From positions 1 through 64,000 of the forward strand of contig DATAID010000092.1 of the NCBI GenBank assembly GCA_036262835.1: a stretch of DNA of 64,000 nucleotides, in the 5' to 3' direction. The notes beneath the pieces were generated by a model. The model was not told the DNA's origin. It was given only the letters and a program-made list of their open reading frames with translations, and did no database searches. Positions 55,555-64,000 of this stretch are shown piece after piece; position 1 is the first letter of the stretch, and every line of letters begins with the position of its first letter. This DNA is from RBG-16-66-20 sp036262835 (GTDB lineage: Bacteria; Pseudomonadota; Gammaproteobacteria; Burkholderiales; SG8-39). Position numbers and translations under genes: made by a program.

Positions 55555-56150
55555 GCGAGCGCCGCGATCACGAGCACGGCGATCGCGGCGAGCACCGCGA
55601 TCTGGATCTTCGTCTGGACGGGCGCTTCTTCGGGCTCCGCGGCGCCCCGGGTCTCGGCCTCGCGCCGCCCGGATTCGAGCCGCGAGGCGATCTCGTCGTT
55701 CGAAAGCACGTCGTCGGCGCGCAGCTGCCTGAGCAGATAGAAGATCTGCGTGCCGACGCCCGGCACCATCTCGCGCAGCACGGCGCCCATCGAGCCGGAG
55801 AATTCGCCGCTCAGGAGGAGGTCGCTCCGCGGCGGGCCGCCGGGGATCTGCCCGGCGCTGCCGAGCAAGGTCAGCTTGCGCACGCCCTTGAGCGCGTATT
55901 TCTCGCCCATCACCGACACCGAGTTGCCGCTCGCCGAGGGCGGAGCATCGCCGGGAAAAGAGCCGAGCAGCGTGAAACCCGCGGCCGTTTCCTCGACCAG
56001 CGCCGGCGCGCCGGAGGGCTCCGCGACGAAATAGCGGGTGACGGTCTGGCCGGCCGCGTCCTCGTACTGGATGAGGCCTGCCACGCGCACCGAGCGGCCG
56101 ATGAGCGAGAGCCCGTCGTCCTGCTTGAATTTGCTCGGCCTGAGCGCCAT
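55527..56150 (-). CDS. Membrane-anchored protein of unknown function, 207 aa
   Basis: I do not recognise a family. The N-terminal ~130 residues look like a beta-rich soluble domain (LIGRSVRVAGLIQYEDAAGQTVTRYFVAEPSGAPALVEETAAGFTLLG), followed by a helical segment IFYLLRQLRADDVLSNDEIASRLESGRREAE and a single C-terminal membrane helix (IQIAVLAAIAVLVIAALAYAL), so it is probably tail-anchored. The ATG overlaps the stop of the GGDEF gene (TGATG), so the two are co-translated and may work together. The 3' end overlaps the acyl-CoA synthetase by 28 bases. Confidence 0.7.
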   Translation of the reverse strand: MALRPSKFKQDDGLSLIGRSVRVAGLIQYEDAAGQTVTRYFVAEPSGAPALVEETAAGFTLLGSFPGDAPPSASGNSVSVMGEKYALKGVRKLTLLGSAGQIPGGPPRSDLLLSGEFSGSMGAVLREMVPGVGTQIFYLLRQLRADDVLSNDEIASRLESGRREAETRGAAEPEEAPVQTKIQIAVLAAIAVLVIAALAYALTAGAP

Positions 56151-57226
56151 CAGCGCTTCTCCGCGACGACGCGGCCGCGGCCGCCCGCCTTGCCGAGGTT
56201 GAGGTGCGCCTCGGCCCGCCCGAGCAGCAGGCGGGCGTTCTCCCCCTTCTTGTGCTCGGCCACGCCGACGGTGCAGCTCAGGTTGCGCCGCCCCTCGAAT
56301 TCCGGCACCGCCTCGCGCGCGACCGCGCCGCGCACGCGCTCGGCCGCGACCACCGCGCCGCTCAGGTCCGTGTCGGGCATGAGGATGAGGAATTCCTTGC
56401 CGCCCAGCCGGCCGAGGACGTCGACGTCGCGCAGCGCGCCCGCCGCGGCCTGCGTGAAGGTCCTCAGGGCGACGTCGCCCGCCAGGTGGCCATGCGCCTC
56501 GTTCAGCGCGCCGAGCCAGTCGAGGTCGACGCGCGCCACCGAGAGGGGCTTGCCGATGCGCTCGGCGCGCGCGATCTCGCGCTCGAGCGCTTCGATCACG
56601 TAGCCGCGGTTGAAGGACTGCGTGAGCCCGTCCCGCGTCGCGCGCTCGCGCGCCTCGGCGCCCACGTCGTGCAGCCGGCGCTGCGCCTCGGCAAGGCGCG
56701 CGCGCAGCCGCAGCACGACGCCCGCGGCGTAGGCCGACCAGGCGTAGGCGAGCACGAGGCCGCCCAACTGGCTCCAGGCGGCGCGCGGGTTGACGAGATG
56801 CCCGCTTTCGCGAAGAACGAGGAGCGCCGTGAGGTGTGCGACGAAGGCGACGGCGCCGACGATCGCAAGGCGCGGGCGATCGAGCTGCAGCGCCCCATAG
56901 AGCATGGTCATGAGATAGAGCGCGGTGACGGCGGGCAGCGCCGCCTCGAGGCGGAAGGCGATCCAGGCGAGCACAAGGTAGGTCGCGCCGAGCTGCGCGG
57001 CGATGAAGTTCGCGTCCGTCAGGCGCGCGCCGAAGGGCGTGCGCAGCAGACCGTAGCAAAGCGTCGCGAGCAGGACGAGCGCGGCGCAGCCTTCGGCGGC
57101 GACTTCGGCGTCGATCGGCTCGAGCACGGCGCCCAGCGCGAGCACGAGCGCGAGCGCCGCGACGCCGCCGATGCCGAGCAGCGAGCGGCGCGGCGGAAAC
57201 GAGCTCGTTGTCGTATCGGCTGCCAT
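56150..57226 (-). CDS. Membrane GGDEF-domain protein with degenerate GGKEF motif
   Basis: A 358-residue protein. The first ~175 residues hold about six hydrophobic segments (for example GIGGVAALALVLALGAVLEP and LGGLVLAYAWSAYAAGVVLRL), then a short coiled segment. A GGDEF domain follows (RDGLTQSFNRGYVIEALEREIARAERIGKPLSVARVDLDWLGALNEAHGHLAGD). The active-site loop reads RLGGKEFLILMP, with Lys277 where an Asp/Glu metal ligand is required, so cyclase activity is doubtful and a c-di-GMP-independent or GTP-binding role is possible. ATG 57226 is the only reasonable start. It is coupled to the downstream tail-anchored protein. Confidence 0.85.
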   Translation of the reverse strand: MAADTTTSSFPPRRSLLGIGGVAALALVLALGAVLEPIDAEVAAEGCAALVLLATLCYGLLRTPFGARLTDANFIAAQLGATYLVLAWIAFRLEAALPAVTALYLMTMLYGALQLDRPRLAIVGAVAFVAHLTALLVLRESGHLVNPRAAWSQLGGLVLAYAWSAYAAGVVLRLRARLAEAQRRLHDVGAEARERATRDGLTQSFNRGYVIEALEREIARAERIGKPLSVARVDLDWLGALNEAHGHLAGDVALRTFTQAAAGALRDVDVLGRLGGKEFLILMPDTDLSGAVVAAERVRGAVAREAVPEFEGRRNLSCTVGVAEHKKGENARLLLGRAEAHLNLGKAGGRGRVVAEKR

Positions 57227-57262
57227 TTGCCGGTGATCCCCGTTGCAGGCACGATAGCACGC

Positions 57263-58240
57263 ATGGCGCCGCTCGCTCGATCCCTGGCCTGGCTCGTTTT
57301 GCTGCTGGCCGCTCTCGGCTCGGGCATAGTTCACGCGCAGGCGTTTCCCGCGAAGCCCTTGCGGCTCATCGTGCCGTTTCCGGCCGGCGGCCCGGCCGAC
57401 ATCTTCGGCCGCACGCTCGCGCAAGGGATGGCAGGCCCGCTCGGCCAGACGGTCGTGGTCGAGAACGTAAGCGGCATGAGCGGCGTGCTCGGCGTCGAGC
57501 GCGCCGCGAAGGCGCCCGCCGATGGCTATACGCTCGCCCTCATCAGCTCCTCGGCCGCGTCAATCGGTCCCTTCGCGATGGCGAAGATGCCGTTCGATCC
57601 GGCGAGGGACCTGGGCCTCGTCACGACGGTCGTGCGCGTGCCCGAGGTGCTTGCCGTAAATCCCTCGCTGCAGGCTCACACGCTCACCGAGCTGGTCGCG
57701 CACCTGAAAGCGAATCCCGGCAAGCTGAACTACGGCTCCGCCGGCCCGGGCAGCATCACGCACCTCGCGGTGGAGCTGCTCAAAGTCGAGGCGAGCGTGA
57801 ATGCGCTGCACGTTCCCTACAAGGGCGCTGCGCCGGCGGTCACCGATCTCCTCGGCGGCCAGGTCCAGTTCGGCATCTTCGATGTCCCGGTGCTGCTGCC
57901 GCATATCCGCGCCGGGAAGCTGCGCGCGCTCGCCATCACGAGCGGCCGGCGCGCGGCGACGCTGCCCGAAGTCCCGACGACCGCGGAAGCCGGGTATCCG
58001 AAGGTGCTCTCGGACAACTGGTACGGGCTCGTGGCGCCGCCCGCGCTGCCGCCGGCGGTGCTGCGGCGGATTCATTCGGCCGCAGCCTCGGCGCTCACCT
58101 CAAAAGAGGTCGCCGAGCAGTACGCGAAGGTGGGCGGGGTGCCGATGCCCTCGTCGCCCGAGGAATTCGCCGCCTACCTCGCCCACGACCAGGCGAAGTG
58201 GAGCGGCGTGGTGAAAGCGATCGGCTTCAAGGCCGAATAG
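57263..58240 (+). CDS. Bug/TctC-family substrate-binding protein
   Basis: This 325-residue periplasmic binding protein has signal peptide LARSLAWLVLLLAALGSGIV ending HAQ, then AFPAKPLRLIVPFPAGGPADIFGRTLAQ, VVVENVSGMSGVLGVERAAKA, LNYGSAGPGSITHLAVELLK and LHVPYKGAAPAVTDLLGGQVQFGIFD. It is the third orphan Bug protein in the window, with no TctA/B or catabolic gene beside it. It starts 36 bases from the divergent GGDEF gene and overlaps the convergent response regulator by 14 bases. Ligand unknown. Confidence 0.92.
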   Translation: MAPLARSLAWLVLLLAALGSGIVHAQAFPAKPLRLIVPFPAGGPADIFGRTLAQGMAGPLGQTVVVENVSGMSGVLGVERAAKAPADGYTLALISSSAASIGPFAMAKMPFDPARDLGLVTTVVRVPEVLAVNPSLQAHTLTELVAHLKANPGKLNYGSAGPGSITHLAVELLKVEASVNALHVPYKGAAPAVTDLLGGQVQFGIFDVPVLLPHIRAGKLRALAITSGRRAATLPEVPTTAEAGYPKVLSDNWYGLVAPPALPPAVLRRIHSAAASALTSKEVAEQYAKVGGVPMPSSPEEFAAYLAHDQAKWSGVVKAIGFKAE

Positions 58241-58643
58241 CAGAGCGCTCCTCGCGCCGGCGAAAAATCCAGCGGCGCAGCACTTCCGCGAGCGCGTCGG
58301 GCTCGATCGGCTTGAAGATGAAGCCGTCGATGCCGGCGGCGATGCAGGCGGGCCGGCTCACCACCGGATCCACCGCGGTAACCGCCACGATCGGCGTGTG
58401 CCGGCCCGTGCCGAACTCGAGCCGGCGGATCTGGCGCGAGGCTTCGTAGCCGTCCATGCCGGGCAGCATAAGGTCCATGAGGATGAGGCCGTAGCGCTTT
58501 GATCGCGCGAGCGCGACCGCCTGGTCGGCGCTGGCGACGAAATCCGCGGGCACGTTGAATCGATCGAGCAGTGCGCGCAGCGCGAGCCTGTTCGACGCAT
58601 TGTCCTCGACGACGAGGACCGGGAGCTCGTAGCCCGTCGGCAT
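58227..58643 (-). CDS. Single-domain response regulator (CheY-like receiver)
   Basis: A 138-residue stand-alone receiver domain. The acidic pocket is in LPVLVVEDNASN, the phosphoacceptor Asp in GLILMDLMLPGMDGYEASRQIRRLE, the switch Thr in TPIVAVTAVDPVV, and the Lys in DGFIFKPIEPDALAEVL. All active residues are present. No output domain and no adjacent histidine kinase are seen. Start ATG 58643; the frame is open upstream but non-conserved. The 103-base gap to the lipoprotein gene (58644-58746) contains an A/T run and a weak inverted repeat in the wrong order for a terminator. Confidence 0.88.
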   Translation of the reverse strand: MPTGYELPVLVVEDNASNRLALRALLDRFNVPADFVASADQAVALARSKRYGLILMDLMLPGMDGYEASRQIRRLEFGTGRHTPIVAVTAVDPVVSRPACIAAGIDGFIFKPIEPDALAEVLRRWIFRRREERSAIRP

Positions 58644-58746
58644 GGACGTTCCGTCGCGCCTTGGATCGGCGATGGGATCGACGAGCCTGCGCGTCACAGG
58701 TTCCGGCAGTGCTATGAGGGGAGACGCTTTTTTTAGTTCGGTCGGA

Positions 58747-59040
58747 CTAACGGCGCGCCCGGGCGAGCGCGCACTCCGCCCGATCGAGCCGGTCCTGCGC
58801 GCGGCCAACCTCGTCCCGCAGCGCCTGGCGGCGGGCCTTGTAGCCGTCGCTGCTCTCGTAGCTCAGCGCGGTGAAGGGCGTCGCGTGCGTGTTGACCGCC
58901 GCGCTTTTTGCGTCGGCGAGCGCCCGGAAAGCGTTCATGCGCTCGCCCCACAGGGCTTCGGGCGAAGCATCCTCGACCGCTGGAGCGGAACTGCACCCGG
59001 CCACCGCGAGAACCGCGGCTGAAAGGACGACGGCCTTCAA
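58747..59040 (-). CDS. Small putative lipoprotein, 97 aa
   Basis: The signal sequence MKAVVLSAAVLAVAGC ends in a lipobox (LAVAGC), so the mature protein should be lipid-anchored at the Cys, followed by SSAPAVEDASPEALWGERMNAFRALADAK. The C-terminal part is a charged helix (YKARRQALRDEVGRAQDRLDRAECALARARR) that may form a coiled coil. The family is not recognised. TTG 59040 is chosen because it gives a TTGA overlap with the DUF4124 gene and puts the hydrophobic segment at the N-terminus. Probably co-expressed with that gene. Confidence 0.75.
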   Translation of the reverse strand: MKAVVLSAAVLAVAGCSSAPAVEDASPEALWGERMNAFRALADAKSAAVNTHATPFTALSYESSDGYKARRQALRDEVGRAQDRLDRAECALARARR

Positions 59041-59519
59041 GAGCCTGCTTCGCGCAGATTGCGCTCGGCGCGCTCCAGGTCGCGCTGCGCCGTGTCGATC
59101 TCGTGCTGCAGGCGTCCCTGGCGCGCCCAATAGGCATCGTTCAGGCGCGAGCCGCCGCCGACTTTGCCCGTGCGCTCGCCGGCCTGCGGCTCTTCACCGT
59201 CGGCCTTGGCGGTGCGCGCCGCCTGCAAGCGGGCGAGGGCCTGGTTGCGCTGGTTCCAGAGCTCATCTCGCCGCGAGAGCTGCTGGGTGATGCGCTGGTT
59301 GGCCGTGGCGGGCGTTTCCGCCATGGCCACCGGCGGCGCGACCACGCTCAACTCGCTATCCGGCGTGAGCTCTTTTTGCGCCTTCACGCCGCGCGGCAGC
59401 TTGTCCGAATAGACCGTTCGGCCGTCGCTCGACTGGTATTTATAAATTGTCTGCGCCGAAGCGCTCACGCTCAGGACAAGCGTGGTTGTCAGGACCGTCA
59501 GGCGCGCGTAGATATCCAC
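59037..59519 (-). CDS. DUF4124 domain-containing exported protein
   Basis: This 160-residue protein has a signal peptide (DIYARLTVLTTTLVLSVSASAQ) followed by the DUF4124 motif TIYKYQSSDGRTVYSDKLPRGVK. A helical, charged C-terminal region follows (QRITQQLSRRDELWNQRNQALARLQAART... LQHEIDTAQRDLERAERNLREAGS), probably a coiled coil. The function of DUF4124 proteins is not known; they are common periplasmic proteins in beta- and gammaproteobacteria. GTG 59519 gives a normal signal peptide. An ATG at 59540 is also in frame but lies inside a hairpin right after the tRNA. Confidence 0.82.
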   Translation of the reverse strand: MDIYARLTVLTTTLVLSVSASAQTIYKYQSSDGRTVYSDKLPRGVKAQKELTPDSELSVVAPPVAMAETPATANQRITQQLSRRDELWNQRNQALARLQAARTAKADGEEPQAGERTGKVGGGSRLNDAYWARQGRLQHEIDTAQRDLERAERNLREAGS

Positions 59520-59533
59520 ACTGCTTAGACGGT

Positions 59534-59560
59534 ATCGCATCGAAAGAGTTTCGATGCGAT
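59534..59560 (-). terminator. Perfect 12-bp hairpin after tRNA-Asn (possible terminator)
   Basis: ATCGCATCGAAA, a 3-base loop, and its exact complement TTTCGATGCGAT begin 4 bases after the CCA end of tRNA-Asn. There is no U-run after the stem, so it may act as a processing or pausing signal instead of an intrinsic terminator. The hairpin includes the upstream ATG (59540) of the DUF4124 frame. Confidence 0.55.
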
Positions 59561-59564
59561 CAGT

Positions 59565-59640
59565 TGGCTCCCCGACCAGGGCTCGAACCTGGGACCTGCG
59601 GATTAACAGTCCGTCGCTCTACCGACTGAGCTATCGGGGA
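59565..59640 (-). tRNA. tRNA-Asn (anticodon GTT), CCA encoded
   Basis: The minus strand folds as a complete 76-base tRNA. The acceptor TCCCCGA pairs with TCGGGGA, then G and an encoded CCA. The D arm is GCTCAGTCGGTAGAGC. The anticodon loop CTGTTAA is flanked by a 5-bp stem with anticodon GTT, and the T arm contains GGTTCGAGCC. This decodes AAC/AAU. Confidence 0.97.
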
Positions 59641-59657
59641 TCCGGAAAAAGGGCGCT

Positions 59658-59663
59658 ATTTTA
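59658..59663 (-). promoter_or_regulatory. -10 box of tRNA-Asn
   Basis: TAAAAT on the minus strand, ~18 bases before the mature tRNA 5' end, followed by a GC-rich discriminator (AGCGCCC) of the kind linked to stringent control of stable RNA. No consensus -35 is found 17 bases upstream. Confidence 0.5.
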
Positions 59664-59686
59664 ATTGCTTAGGTATCCTCCGGGCA

Positions 59687-61012
59687 ATGGCAAAACGTCG
59701 CCGTTGGCTGCGCTGGACGCTCGGGACCGCCGCGGTAGTGCTCGTTGCGGCGGTGGTGACGCCTTTTCTCGTCCCGCTGGACTCCTTCGTTCCCCGGGTA
59801 AGCGCTGAAGCTTCCACCGCGATCGGGCAGCCGGTCTCGATCGCCGACCTGAAGCTGCACCTCCTTCCGACCCCGCGCGTGGCGGCGCACGGCGTGCGCG
59901 TCGGCAAGCGCGACGAGGTGCGCATCGAGGAGCTGCAGATCGTGCCGGACCTCCTTGCGCTCCTGCGCGGGGAGCGCGCGCTGCGGCTTGTGCGCGCGGA
60001 AAAAGTGGAGATCAAGGAGGCGGCGCTCAAGATCGTGGAGAAAATGCCGAAGGGCGGCACGCCGATGGCCGTGCGCCGCGTCGCCCTGATGGACGTGCAT
60101 CTCCAGCATTCGGCGCTGCGCCTGCCGGCGTTCAACCTGGAGGCCGACCTCGGCGAGGCGCTCGCGATCGAGGGCATACGGCTCGAATCCCTCGACGGCG
60201 CCATGAAAGTGCACCTCGATCCCGAGGGCGCGGGCAAAGCGCGCGTTCTCCTGACCGCCGTCAAGTGGCGGCTGCCGCTCGCCGCGGCGCCGCTCGTCTT
60301 CGATTCGCTCACGGCCTCGGGCACGCTTGCGGGCAAGCGGCTCGAGCTCCCGGAGATCGACGGCCGGCTCTACGGCGGCGCACTCAAGGGCCGGGCGAGC
60401 GCCGACTGGCAGAAGCTCTGGCAGCTCTCCGGCCGCGCGCAGCTCTCCGCCATCGACATCGCGGGCGTGCAGCAGGCGCTCGGCCGCAAGGCGCAGCTCA
60501 CCGGCAGGCTTGCCGTCAGCACGAAGTTCAGCGCAGCCGCGCGCGGCCCGGAGCAGCTTGCCGGCGCGCTCGCCCTCGACGGCCCGTTCGAAGTTTCGGG
60601 CGGCGCCTTTCACGGCGTGGACCTCACCAAGGTCGCCGACCTCACCGGCAGCCGGGGCGAGGGGGGCGCCACGAAGTTCGACGAGCTGCGCGGCAAGCTG
60701 CAGGTGCGCGGCAAGCGCGTGCGCGTCGAAGAGCTGTGCGCGCGCTCGAGCGCGCTCGTCGCAGGAGGTTTCGTCGAGGTCGATCCGCAGCAGCAGCTCT
60801 CGGGCCGCATGGGCGTGTCCGTCGCGAAGACGGGCGGCTTCGCGGGGGTACCGGTGGCGCTTTCGGGTACGACCGAGAATCCAGTGGTGCGGCCTACGAA
60901 GGGCTACACGATCGGCGCGGTGGTCGGCACGGTGCTGCTGCCGGGTGTGGGAACGGCGCTGGGAGGCTCGGCCGGCGGCGCGATGGAAGGCCGGCCGGCA
61001 AACTGCAGGTAG
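59687..61012 (+). CDS. AsmA-family protein
   Basis: A 441-residue inner-membrane-anchored protein. The N-terminal membrane helix (RWTLGTAAVVLVAAVVTPFLVP) is followed by the AsmA opening LDSFVPRVSAEASTAIGQPVSIADLKLHLLPTPRVAAHGVRVG. Repetitive beta-strand segments follow, and the C-terminal AsmA region shows GVDLTKVADLTGSRGEGGATKFDELRGKLQVRGKRVRVEELCARSSALVAGGFVEVDPQQQLSGRMGVSV. AsmA-like proteins form lipid-transfer bridges to the outer membrane; this is a short member. It starts next to the divergent tRNA-Asn and ends one base before the convergent aminotransferase. Confidence 0.88.
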   Translation: MAKRRRWLRWTLGTAAVVLVAAVVTPFLVPLDSFVPRVSAEASTAIGQPVSIADLKLHLLPTPRVAAHGVRVGKRDEVRIEELQIVPDLLALLRGERALRLVRAEKVEIKEAALKIVEKMPKGGTPMAVRRVALMDVHLQHSALRLPAFNLEADLGEALAIEGIRLESLDGAMKVHLDPEGAGKARVLLTAVKWRLPLAAAPLVFDSLTASGTLAGKRLELPEIDGRLYGGALKGRASADWQKLWQLSGRAQLSAIDIAGVQQALGRKAQLTGRLAVSTKFSAAARGPEQLAGALALDGPFEVSGGAFHGVDLTKVADLTGSRGEGGATKFDELRGKLQVRGKRVRVEELCARSSALVAGGFVEVDPQQQLSGRMGVSVAKTGGFAGVPVALSGTTENPVVRPTKGYTIGAVVGTVLLPGVGTALGGSAGGAMEGRPANCR

Positions 61013-62230
61013 CTAGCGGATGATTTTCGCGATCGCGTCGGCGACGTAGTCGAGGTTTTTCGTCGTCAGCGCGGCGACGCAGATGCGGCCGGTCTCGATC
61101 GCGTAGATCGAGTGCTCGCTCCTCAGGCGCAGAACCTGGTCTTTGGTGAGGCCGGAGTACGAGAACATGCCGCGCTGACGCAGGATGAACGAGAAGTCCG
61201 CGCCCGGCACGCGCTTGTGGATGCCCTCGACGAGGCCCTTCCTCATCGACTTGATGCGTTCGCGCATCGCGCCGACTTCCTCATCCCACTGCTTGCGCAG
61301 CTCGGGCGAGTTCAGGATGCGCGCCACGATGTCGGCGCCGGTGGCCGGCGGATTAGAGTAGTTGGCCCGCACGACGCGCTTCACCTGGGAAAGCACGCGC
61401 GCCGCCTCCTCCGCGGTGCCGCAGACGACGCTGGTCGCGCCGATGCGCTCGCCGTAGAGCGAGACCGATTTCGAGAACGAGCTCGACAGCAGCACGAACG
61501 GCAGCGACTCGGCGAAAAGGCGCGGCGCAAACGCGTCGGCGTCGATGCCGTCGGCGAAGCCCTGGTAGGCGAGATCGAGGAAAGGCACGAGGCCGCGCGA
61601 GCGCACGATCTCGAGCACCTCGCGCCACTGCTCCTGGGTGAGATCCACGCCGGTCGGGTTGTGGCAGCAGGAATGCAGGATGACGATCGAGCCCGCCGGC
61701 AGCGCCTGCAGCGCGCTTTTCATGCCGGCGAAATTGAGGCCGTGGGTGGCCGCGTCGTAGTAGGGGTAGGACTTGACCGTGAATCCGGCGCCCTCGAAGA
61801 GCGCGCGGTGATTCTCCCAGCTCGGCTCGCTGATCGACACGGTCGCCTTCGGGTTGAGGACCCTGAGGAAGTCCGCGCCGACCTTGAGGCCGCCCGTGCC
61901 GCCGATCGCCTGCACCGTGACGATGCGGCCGCTCCTGCGGGCTTCGCTGTCCTTGCCGAACACCAGCTCCTGGACGGCGGCGTCGTAGCTTTTCAGCCCG
62001 TCGATCGGCAGGTAGGCCTTGGGCGCGCCGCTCTTCGCGCGCTCTTCCTCGACGCGCTTCACGCACTCGAGCACCGGCACCTTGCCGTTGTCGTCGGTGT
62101 ACACGCCCACGCCGAGGTTCACTTTCTTCGGGTTGGTATCCGCGACGAACGCTTCGGTGACCCCGAGGATCGGGTCCTTGGGCGCCATCTCGATCGTTGC
62201 GAGGGGAGAGGGTGAGTGAGGAGCGTTCAT
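61013..62230 (-). CDS. Aspartate/aromatic amino acid aminotransferase (class I)
   Basis: A 405-residue PLP-dependent aminotransferase of the Ia (AspC/TyrB) group. It begins with DPILGVTEAFVADTNPKKVNLGVGVYTDDNGKVPVLECV. It has YLPIDGLKSYDAAVQELVFG, ILHSCCHNPTGVDLTQEQW, the PLP Asp/Tyr region VPFLDLAYQGFADGID, the PLP Lys in LLSSSFSKSVSLYGERIGA, and the substrate Arg near MFSYSGLTKDQVLRLRSEHSIYAIETGRICVAAL. It transfers amino groups between glutamate and oxaloacetate or aromatic oxoacids. It is divergent from uvrB across a 45-base gap, a familiar arrangement in Burkholderiales. Confidence 0.95.
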   Translation of the reverse strand: MNAPHSPSPLATIEMAPKDPILGVTEAFVADTNPKKVNLGVGVYTDDNGKVPVLECVKRVEEERAKSGAPKAYLPIDGLKSYDAAVQELVFGKDSEARRSGRIVTVQAIGGTGGLKVGADFLRVLNPKATVSISEPSWENHRALFEGAGFTVKSYPYYDAATHGLNFAGMKSALQALPAGSIVILHSCCHNPTGVDLTQEQWREVLEIVRSRGLVPFLDLAYQGFADGIDADAFAPRLFAESLPFVLLSSSFSKSVSLYGERIGATSVVCGTAEEAARVLSQVKRVVRANYSNPPATGADIVARILNSPELRKQWDEEVGAMRERIKSMRKGLVEGIHKRVPGADFSFILRQRGMFSYSGLTKDQVLRLRSEHSIYAIETGRICVAALTTKNLDYVADAIAKIIR

Positions 62231-62253
62231 TCTGCTAGACTGGAAAGTTCGTT

Positions 62254-62266
62254 ATTGCACCGCAAT
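62254..62266. promoter_or_regulatory. Palindrome ATTGC-N3-GCAAT in the aminotransferase/uvrB gap
   Basis: A perfect 13-base dyad, 9 bases before the uvrB GTG and 23 bases from the aminotransferase ATG. It may be an operator. It does not match the CTGT-N8-ACAG LexA box. Confidence 0.4.
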
Positions 62267-62275
62267 AGTTTACCT

Positions 62276-64000
<1,725 letters not shown>

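Noticed and set aside
58715..58755. T-run plus inverted repeat (AGTTCGGTCGGACT) as an intrinsic terminator
   Set aside because: The stem has only 5 bp with a mismatch, and the T-run is on the wrong side for either strand's transcription.

Overview
The window reads as a high-GC (roughly two-thirds G+C by eye), very densely coded chromosome segment from a betaproteobacterium, most likely Burkholderiales-like. The reasons are the conserved run pyrG-kdsA-eno-ftsB, an aspartate/aromatic aminotransferase divergent from uvrB, many orphan Bug (TctC-type) periplasmic binding proteins, and abundant acyl-CoA catabolism genes. No insertion sequence, integrase, phage gene or CRISPR array is visible. No gap between genes reaches 300 bases. 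Neighbouring genes are very often translationally coupled by 1 or 4 base overlaps (ATGA, GTGA, TTGA, TGATG), which decided many of the starts given here.

Layout. (a) 1-3305, plus strand: tail of an acyl-CoA synthetase, a crotonase, an unrecognised protein and a lipid kinase. (b) 3276-13274, minus strand: a long, mostly overlapping run of SDR, Bug protein, AidB-like acyl-CoA dehydrogenase, D-2-hydroxyacid dehydrogenase, short citrate-synthase/citryl-CoA-lyase-like protein, mandelate-racemase-type enzyme, second Bug protein, second acyl-CoA dehydrogenase, cysteine-synthase-type enzyme and a small unknown. It looks like uptake and CoA-dependent breakdown of a hydroxy or branched acid. (c) 13299-23709: MFS transporter, class II aldolase, and an electron-transfer block (etfB, etfA, DmdC-like acyl-CoA dehydrogenase, ETF:ubiquinone oxidoreductase) with a GNAT protein, an Mpo1-like protein, a thioesterase and acetoacetyl-CoA synthetase.

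(d) 23839-36586, plus strand: the most interesting region, a compact hybrid PKS/NRPS-like biosynthetic cluster. It holds a Sfp-type phosphopantetheinyl transferase; a multidomain DH / FkbH / ACP protein with a FkbM methyltransferase nested inside the FkbH part; a 3-hydroxyacyl-CoA dehydrogenase of FkbK/ZmaG type; a stand-alone ACP; an adenylation protein whose ten specificity residues read as the serine code; a KS-AT-KR-ACP polyketide synthase; and a TubC-docking/thioesterase-like protein with a Cys where the Ser nucleophile should be and with the other triad residues apparently missing. The set resembles the machinery that makes hydroxymalonyl-/methoxymalonyl-ACP (from glycerate) and aminomalonyl-ACP (from serine) in the FK520 and zwittermicin pathways. 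No condensation domain and no cluster-encoded FkbI/ZmaI acyl-CoA dehydrogenase is seen.

(e) 36637-41915: pyrG, kdsA, eno, ftsB and an amidohydrolase, starting from a recognisable promoter that overlaps the stop codon of the biosynthetic cluster. (f) 41920-48424: a peptide-type binding protein, a PhyH dioxygenase, a TPR membrane protein, a SAF-domain dehydrogenase, and a convergent three-gene catabolic unit. (g) 48490-55554: a complete branched-chain-type ABC transporter (livG-F-H-M-binding protein, closed by a strong hairpin), divergent from a FadR-type GntR regulator and an acyl-CoA synthetase, with a FadR-family operator-like site between. (h) 55527-64000: a membrane protein, a degenerate GGDEF protein, a third Bug protein, a response regulator, a lipoprotein, a DUF4124 protein, tRNA-Asn, an AsmA-like protein, an aminotransferase and the first 575 codons of uvrB.
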